DNA of 64,000 bases from Leptasterias polaris. Its lineage: Eukaryota > Echinodermata > Asteroidea > Forcipulatida > Asteriidae. A program made the translations under genes and the position numbers. How positions within the stretch are numbered: position 1 is the first letter of the stretch; every line of letters begins with the position of its first letter. Below the pieces are notes generated by a model, which did not search any database, was not told where the DNA came from, and worked only from the letters and a program-made list of their open reading frames with translations. Shown one piece after another: positions 59,105-64,000 of the stretch. The stretch is from assembly GCA_037783415.1 (NCBI GenBank), contig JAZGTN010000052.1, forward strand, positions 1,922,001 through 1,986,000, given 5' to 3'.

Positions 59105-62100
59105 CTAAAGGATAACATAAAATATTCAAATTAATTACATTAAACAATAACATAATACTTATAAATAACTTTACAGTTTTTTTTTGTTTTTTTTACAATA
59201 AAAGTAATTTAAAGAGCACGTTGTAAGGGTTTACATTTTACAAGGTAAAACAGTGCAATCTACTGGCAACCCTTTCTCTTTGTGATAAATAAAGTGTACT
59301 GGGTTCTTTTACGTGCATTACACAACACACAAACCAATGGCTGTGCGAGCCATTGTCAATAAGTGTCTTGCTTGAAGCCCAAAAGTGCCATGAGCAGTTA
59401 AGAGCAAAGGCCTCAAGTTCTGCTGGTGTTTCTGATCAGCAGAGTGTGGGTTCGAATCCTGGTTGTGGCACTTGTGTCCAAGAGCAAGGTACTTTACCAT
59501 AATTGCTTTCTCCTTCTGATGGGACATTAAGCCATGTACTAGGATTGGTAGTGCACGTAAAAGAACCAAGAACACTTAGCATGGAAGAGTAGGGGTTAAC
59601 CTTGGTGTTTCTGGGTCACATAGCAAGCACCCTTGTTTACAGGTTTCCTCAGGCTTGTGAGCTACAGTGATTAAGTTCACTTATGAGGCATCCTTGGTTT
59701 CATCCAGAAATATATAACAACAATAACACCAGGGGCCAATTTCATAGCCCTGCATAACAGTAAGCACATTTTCATGCTTACTTTAGCAGAAAGATTTGCT
59801 TAAGCGTAGGCGTATTTTACAGATTAGCAAGAAAATTAGGCAGCCAGCTTGCGCGTTTACCATGGATTTGCATTGTTATGTCATTCATTTTCACGAAGTA
59901 AGCACTGAAATGGAACTCGCACAGTAAGCACAAAATCGGTCATGAAGCAGGGCCCAATTTCATAGAGCTGCTTAAGCAGAAAATATTGCTTAACAGTTTG
60001 TTGCTAAGCAGAAATGAGCAGGATACCAGTTACAAATTGTACATGTGACATGGTAGTTTGGCTGGTAACCTTATTCTGGTAAGCATAGTTTTGTTGTGCT
60101 AAGCTACTTTTTGTGCTTAAGCAGCTCTATGAAATTGGCCCAGATGAGCCAAAAGTGGTTATACCACTGATCTACTGAATCAGTTTTATCAATCATTAAT
60201 TTGACACGAGTATCAAATCTGAATGAGTGTGAGTTACTCACCTGAGTCTAGCTGCTGGTGAGCTGATGAGCTCCTTAGAGTAATACTTGGATATGAGACT
60301 CGGATCAGTCAGATGACTGTGTTGTGAGATGAACTCCTCAAAGGTGATATCCACATTCTCGCACTGTCCGATCAAGATTGGGGGAAAAAAGGTTGCAGTC
60401 ATTTATTAAGTAAAGCATTCTAGAGCTGGCACGCTGAAGAGTTGAGCAAACTGAAATTGTTCTTGTAGAAACCATTTTGATATTTAATAGTAAGAAATAG
60501 TACACTTTTTTGGCAAAGCCTAAACTGTGTATAAAGTACTTCGTATGATAAACACTTTAAAATCGTCTGCAACAACCCAATTAGAAGAGAGAACATTTAT
60601 CAAACTACCAACCATGAAAAAAAAAACTAACACAAACTTCTTCCCTGATCCTTTCTCTATGCTCCAATACACAGGTACCACAGACTGCCACAAAGTACAG
60701 TACTGTACATGTACCTTCTAGGCTAGCATTGGGTGCATGGGGTTTCTTCTGTCTGCACAGCTGGTATTATCAGGAAACCCCATGTCTTGTGTACTTTGGA
60801 CTTAGTCTCCAGTCTCCTGTGGTATTTTGTGGAACGAGCCAGTTGGGCAGGAGAGTATACCAATAGTAATAGGGTTATTCAATGTATGTTATTATTTGAT
60901 TTTTGTTGGTTTTTTATTTGTACCTGTTTGATTGCTTCAGCCACAGTATGGGTAAAGAACATGGTCATTGTCTCATGGTAGCCCCTTTGTACCTTGATTT
61001 AAAAAAAATTCAAGAAGATCAAAGTGAGTAGAATTAAAGTAATAATAATTTTATCTATATAGCGTCAAAATCCACCTACAAAGACGCTCAAGGTGCTTTA
61101 CAGAATTAATAATGTAAAACAAGATGCCAATAAAATCATTTTTTTTAAAGTTTAGTTAAGTATAGTTAGTAAATACCCACAAGAAAAATCTTCTCTGAGT
61201 GGTTGTTCAAATATAATCAGTTTACATATTGAACTGTGTTGACAACTTGTTCTTGTTTTGATTCTGGTCTTGTCTTTGAGCTACAAGCCCTGCAGTCTTG
61301 TTGACTTTGTCTATGAGTACATTCAGAATGAAATCACTACGCCATGACATACCTTGTTTTTGTGCTGCGAGTTGTACTTTTTGATACCATTTCTAAAAGA
61401 GAAAAGACAGACCATTGGTTATGTAAGTTACTGTACAAACGTCCATCAACATTTCAATAATCAAACTCAGTATTTACATTGGAATAGTTTCTTTCGTACA
61501 CAATCACCAGTTATACTCAGAGTGTCTACAAGGGTTGCTGTAAGCTCAGCTTCTTGTAACAAAGTCTTGTAGTCTTAAGTGTTTTCTTTGTATCATGCCT
61601 TGAGCACCTCTTGATGGATCTGCGCTCATTATAAATCCAGGTTATTGTTGCTTTTTTAATAACTTTCAATTTGCTGCTCGTGGCTGACCTAAATAAGTGT
61701 AGGCTTTTTAGAATTTTCAGGCTATTTAACAACTTTGCTGATTTTTCTGAGAGCTAAAAATAAATTCAAAAATTAGACTTAAGTAGAAAGAATAATATAT
61801 CATGCCAGTGTTTGCCGCACTTTTGCAAGTTTAACCTCAAGGGGCTAGACATGTAGCTAGAAAACTTTTTACCCTAAGAAACTTCCACTTTCACTCACTG
61901 TCAATGATGAGGTCACAATGTATAACCCAATCTCACCTGATTAGAGGTAGGGCGTCCTCTTTGCCGTTTCTTCTGATGTAATTCCAAGCCATTCTAAGAT
62001 GAGCTTCGTGAGACCAGTCATCAAATAATAACGTTGTGTCCTCAAACGCCTTCATAAATGCCTCATCACCGATCGACCGGAAGGAACTATTATCACACAA

Positions 62101-62822
62101 ACAAAACATTTTTAGGGAGAATTGCAGAATTAAGTAAATGGTAACTGAAGCTAACTAGAGGTTGAACCCTGGACAACCCTGGAAATCCTCCAAAAACATT
62201 GAGTCTAAACTCAAGTTACCACCTGTTTTATTTTTGCATTCATCCCTTGACCAGTTCTTGCTTGAAGACGTGTATACATGGAAAACTTTCAAGGACATGC
62301 AAACAGAAGTTTTATTTGTTCAGAAAAAATGTCAAGTAACAAAGAGGGACTGAGGGTACTGAAATTCATGCTCAAAATCTCCCTCTAATTTGTCCATGGA
62401 TTATTGTGGAATCCTGAACTCCAGACCTTTGTCCTTTTGTTGGACAAATAAGAATTACATGAAAATCAATAAGCTGCCTTATGGCATGGGAGTTAAGTCC
62501 GAGATTCCAGCATGCCATGGATGAAAATTCTGAAAATTACAGCCCTGAAAATTAGCTGTATTTTTGCTCACAGCTTTGTGATATTGGGCCATGCTCACTT
62601 TTACCTAAAAAGATTGCTTGTGGGATGCTTAAACCATGTATGGGAAGACAGTGCCTTTACTACATACCTAGCAAAGTACAGCAGAGGATGTTGTCCCTCG
62701 GTAGCCGGGTCTAACTTAGCATCTAAAACCTCACCGTACCATACATTATGGTCACCAATGAGATGAGTGGCATGGGCCTGGCACTGAAGCACGGCTGCTG
62801 CACCTTCTATAATCGGCACACC
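59059..62822 (-). CDS. Flavin-reductase-like FMN-binding protein with C-terminal HEAHLR/GYHET module; 3' six exons
   Basis: Six exons (155, 150, 40, 69, 122, 46 nt) give 193 residues and a stop; the 5' part lies beyond the window. The first visible exon matches the second half of a flavin-reductase-like split barrel: GVPIIEGAAAVLQCQ, GDHNVWYGEVLD and a PLLYFA end, where such enzymes hold FMN. The rest carries DDWSHEAHLRMAWNYI and KKYNSQ, then GYHETMTMFF and ISKYYSKELISSP, a module known to me from uncharacterised bacterial and animal proteins with His/Glu-rich signatures. Function is unknown beyond probable FMN binding or reduction. Convergent with CENPM. Confidence 0.75.
59370..59715 (+). 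mobile_element. tRNA-derived SINE, family A2
   Basis: GGGTTCGAATCCTGGTTGTG, GAGCAAGGTACTTTACCATA, CTTCTGATGGGACATTAAGC, as in the 19150 copy, ending near TTCATCCAG. Confidence 0.7.
59733..59955. mobile_element. MITE family B, diverged
   Basis: Begins GGGGCCAATTTCATAGCCCT, contains GTAAGCACATTTTCATGCTT, and ends AAGCAGGGCCCAATTTC, where the next MITE begins. Confidence 0.55.
59950..60142. mobile_element. MITE family A, best copy
   Basis: Ends GGCCCAATTTCATAGAGCTG and CAGCTCTATGAAATTGGCCC with GCTTAAGCAGAAAATATTGC continuing the left arm; abuts a family B copy. Confidence 0.8.
60242..60363 (-). CDS. Flavin-reductase-like gene, penultimate exon
   Basis: Encodes ENVDITFEEFISQHSHLTD and PSLISKYYSKELISSPAARL; acceptor cggacag, donor gtgagt. 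Confidence 0.78.
60924..60992 (-). CDS. Flavin-reductase-like gene, exon with GYHET motif
   Basis: Start chosen at aatcaag because it is in phase after the 40-nt exon; acaaag eight bases further is out of phase. Encodes GYHETMTMFFTHTVAEAIKQ. Confidence 0.72.
61353..61392 (-). CDS. Flavin-reductase-like gene, 40-nt exon
   Basis: Encodes NGIKKYNSQHKNK; acceptor cttttag, donor gtatgt. Small, but phase-consistent with both neighbours. Confidence 0.7.
61937..62086 (-). CDS. Flavin-reductase-like gene, exon with HEAHLR motif
   Basis: Acceptor ataatag, donor gtgaga. Encodes FRSIGDEAFMKAFED, DDWSHEAHLRMAWNYIRR. Confidence 0.8.
62668..62822 (-). CDS. Flavin-reductase-like gene, first visible exon
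   Basis: Acceptor gtggtag, donor gtatgt. Its first 43 nt and acceptor are the source of the 93-bp array on its 5' side. Encodes GDHNVWYGEVLDAKLD. Confidence 0.78.
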
Positions 62823-63540
62823 CTACCACAGGAAAGGAGCAATGAATGAAAGAATGATTGCAGGATTATATAGGCACTGAAGCACTGCTGCAGTACCTTC
62901 TATAATCGGCATACCCTACCACAGGAAAGGAGCAATGAATGAAAGAATGATTGCAGGATTATATAGGCACTGAAGCACTGCTGCAGTACCTTCTATAATC
63001 GGCACACCCTACCACAGGAAAGGAGCAATGAATAAAAGAATGATTGCAGGATTATATAGGCACTGAAGCACTGCTGCAGTACCTTCTATAATCGGTACCT
63101 TCTATAATCGGCACACCCTACCACAGGAAAGGAGCAATGAATGAAAGAATGATTGCAGGATTATATAGGCACTGAAGCACTGCTGCAGTACCTTCTATAA
63201 TCGGCACACCCTACCACAGGAAAGGAGCAATGAATGAAAGAATGATTGCAGGATTATATAGGCACTGAAGCACTGCTGCAGTACCTTCTATAATCGGCAC
63301 ACCCTACCACAGTAAAGGAGCAATGAATGAAAGAATGATTGCAGGATTATATAGGCACTGAAGCACTGCTGCAGTACCTTCTATAATCGGCACACCCTAC
63401 CACAGGAAAGGATCAATGAATGAAAGAATGATTGCAGGATTATATAGGCACTGAAGCACTGCTGCAGTACCTTCTATAATCGGCACACCCTACCACAGGA
63501 AAGGAGCATTGTATGCATAAGAATGATTGCAGGATAACAT
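62780..63540. repeat. 93-bp tandem array (8 copies) containing a splice acceptor and exon start
   Basis: Unit starts at 62780, 62873, 62966, 63059, 63168, 63261, 63354 and 63447; one interval is 109 bp because of a 16-bp internal repeat of CCTTCTATAATCGG. The first unit overlaps the real exon (62780-62822). Each other unit carries CTACCACAGG, i.e. acceptor cctgtggtag on minus, and about 43 nt of exon-like sequence. Confidence 0.93.
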
Positions 63541-63564
63541 AGGATTCCAAATGTTTTTAATTAC

Positions 63565-63745
63565 AAGGCAAGCTTGGTGGTCCAGTGATAAGGCATCTGC
63601 TCTAGAAAGGCAGAGGTCATGGGTTTGAATCCCACCTGAGTTATAATATGCATTTGGATTTTGTTCACAGCACTCAGAAAAGTACCGAGTATCCAGTGCT
63701 TAACACACTTCGGTTTATGGGTAAAACACAAATAATAAAGAATAA
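63565..63745 (+). mobile_element. tRNA-derived SINE, family C
   Basis: A-box TGGTGGTCCAGTGATAAGG, B-box GGGTTTGAATCCCACC, then GAAAAGTACCGAGTATCCAG and a tail AAATAATAAAGAATAA. The most tRNA-like head in the window. Confidence 0.75.
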
Positions 63746-63919
63746 TTTGTTTTAACAGATGCTTATAATTGCATCAACGGGGATAAAGAAAAAGTGCCTA
63801 TCAAAGCGCATAAACCATTACTATATGCCTGTTCATTGAGCCTTAAGCATTCCTGAAACCATTTGAACTCCTTTGGAGTATGCAGCACCTGCATCCAAAA
63901 TGGCGCACAGGCTACGGGT

Positions 63920-64000
63920 CATTCACATCAAAATCTCTAACCCTTGCAGGTACCCATTTACTACTGGTTGATGCTCAAGGACACGAGTGTCACGACTGGT
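63920..64000 (-). mobile_element. SINE family A-like, reverse, cut by the window edge
   Basis: GGTACCCATTTACTACTGG, then CACGAGTGTCACGACTGG, the reverse of the 'cgacacttgtgtc' segment of the other copies. Confidence 0.5.

Noticed and set aside
63575..63640. Functional tRNA gene at the SINE C head
   Set aside because: A and B boxes are good, but the 3' side continues into the SINE body shared with 56040 and 10790.

Overview
This is animal nuclear DNA: genes are split by GT..AG introns, repeats are dense and there are no operons. The window carries four protein-coding genes in alternating orientation, with every splice phase closing. Gene families and the many tRNA-derived SINEs and foldback MITEs fit an invertebrate deuterostome. 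An echinoderm such as a sea star is my best guess, but this is inference and not proven.

Layout. 1-2.9 kb: an open LINE reverse transcriptase fragment (- strand) and nested SINE/MITE copies. 2.9-26.9 kb (+): 26 3'-terminal coding exons of WDR90/POC16, 1420 codons, with the 5' exons (CFA20/DUF667 domain) lying upstream of the window. 27.8-31.5 kb: a satellite of exactly 70 copies of a 52-bp unit, placed between the convergent 3' ends of WDR90 and the next gene. 35.9-53.2 kb (-): a complete RRN3 (TIF-IA), the RNA polymerase I initiation factor, in 16 coding exons (621 aa). 54.7-57.4 kb (+): a complete CENPM (kinetochore CENP-M), 5 exons, 180 aa, divergent from RRN3 with about 1.5 kb between start codons. 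59.1-62.8 kb (-): the 3' half of a gene whose product has the C-terminal part of a flavin-reductase-like FMN-binding split barrel joined to a HEAHLR...GYHET module. Its first visible exon has been partly amplified into a 93-bp tandem array that runs to 63.5 kb.

The genes are not an operon or pathway. WDR90 is a centriole protein, CENP-M a kinetochore protein and RRN3 an rRNA transcription factor. The divergent RRN3/CENPM pair could share a promoter. Introns are filled by foldback elements (several families with clear terminal inverted repeats), tRNA-derived SINEs, minisatellites and local duplications that include copies of real exons or splice sites.

Most notable: CENP-M retains a nearly canonical Walker A/P-loop (GGQGIGKH), although the vertebrate protein is regarded as a pseudo-GTPase. 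Other points are the amplified splice acceptor, a decayed second copy of WDR90 exon 18, duplicated RRN3 intron sequence that lacks the exon, and a 976-bp DNA transposon flanked by a 6-bp target duplication inside a SINE.
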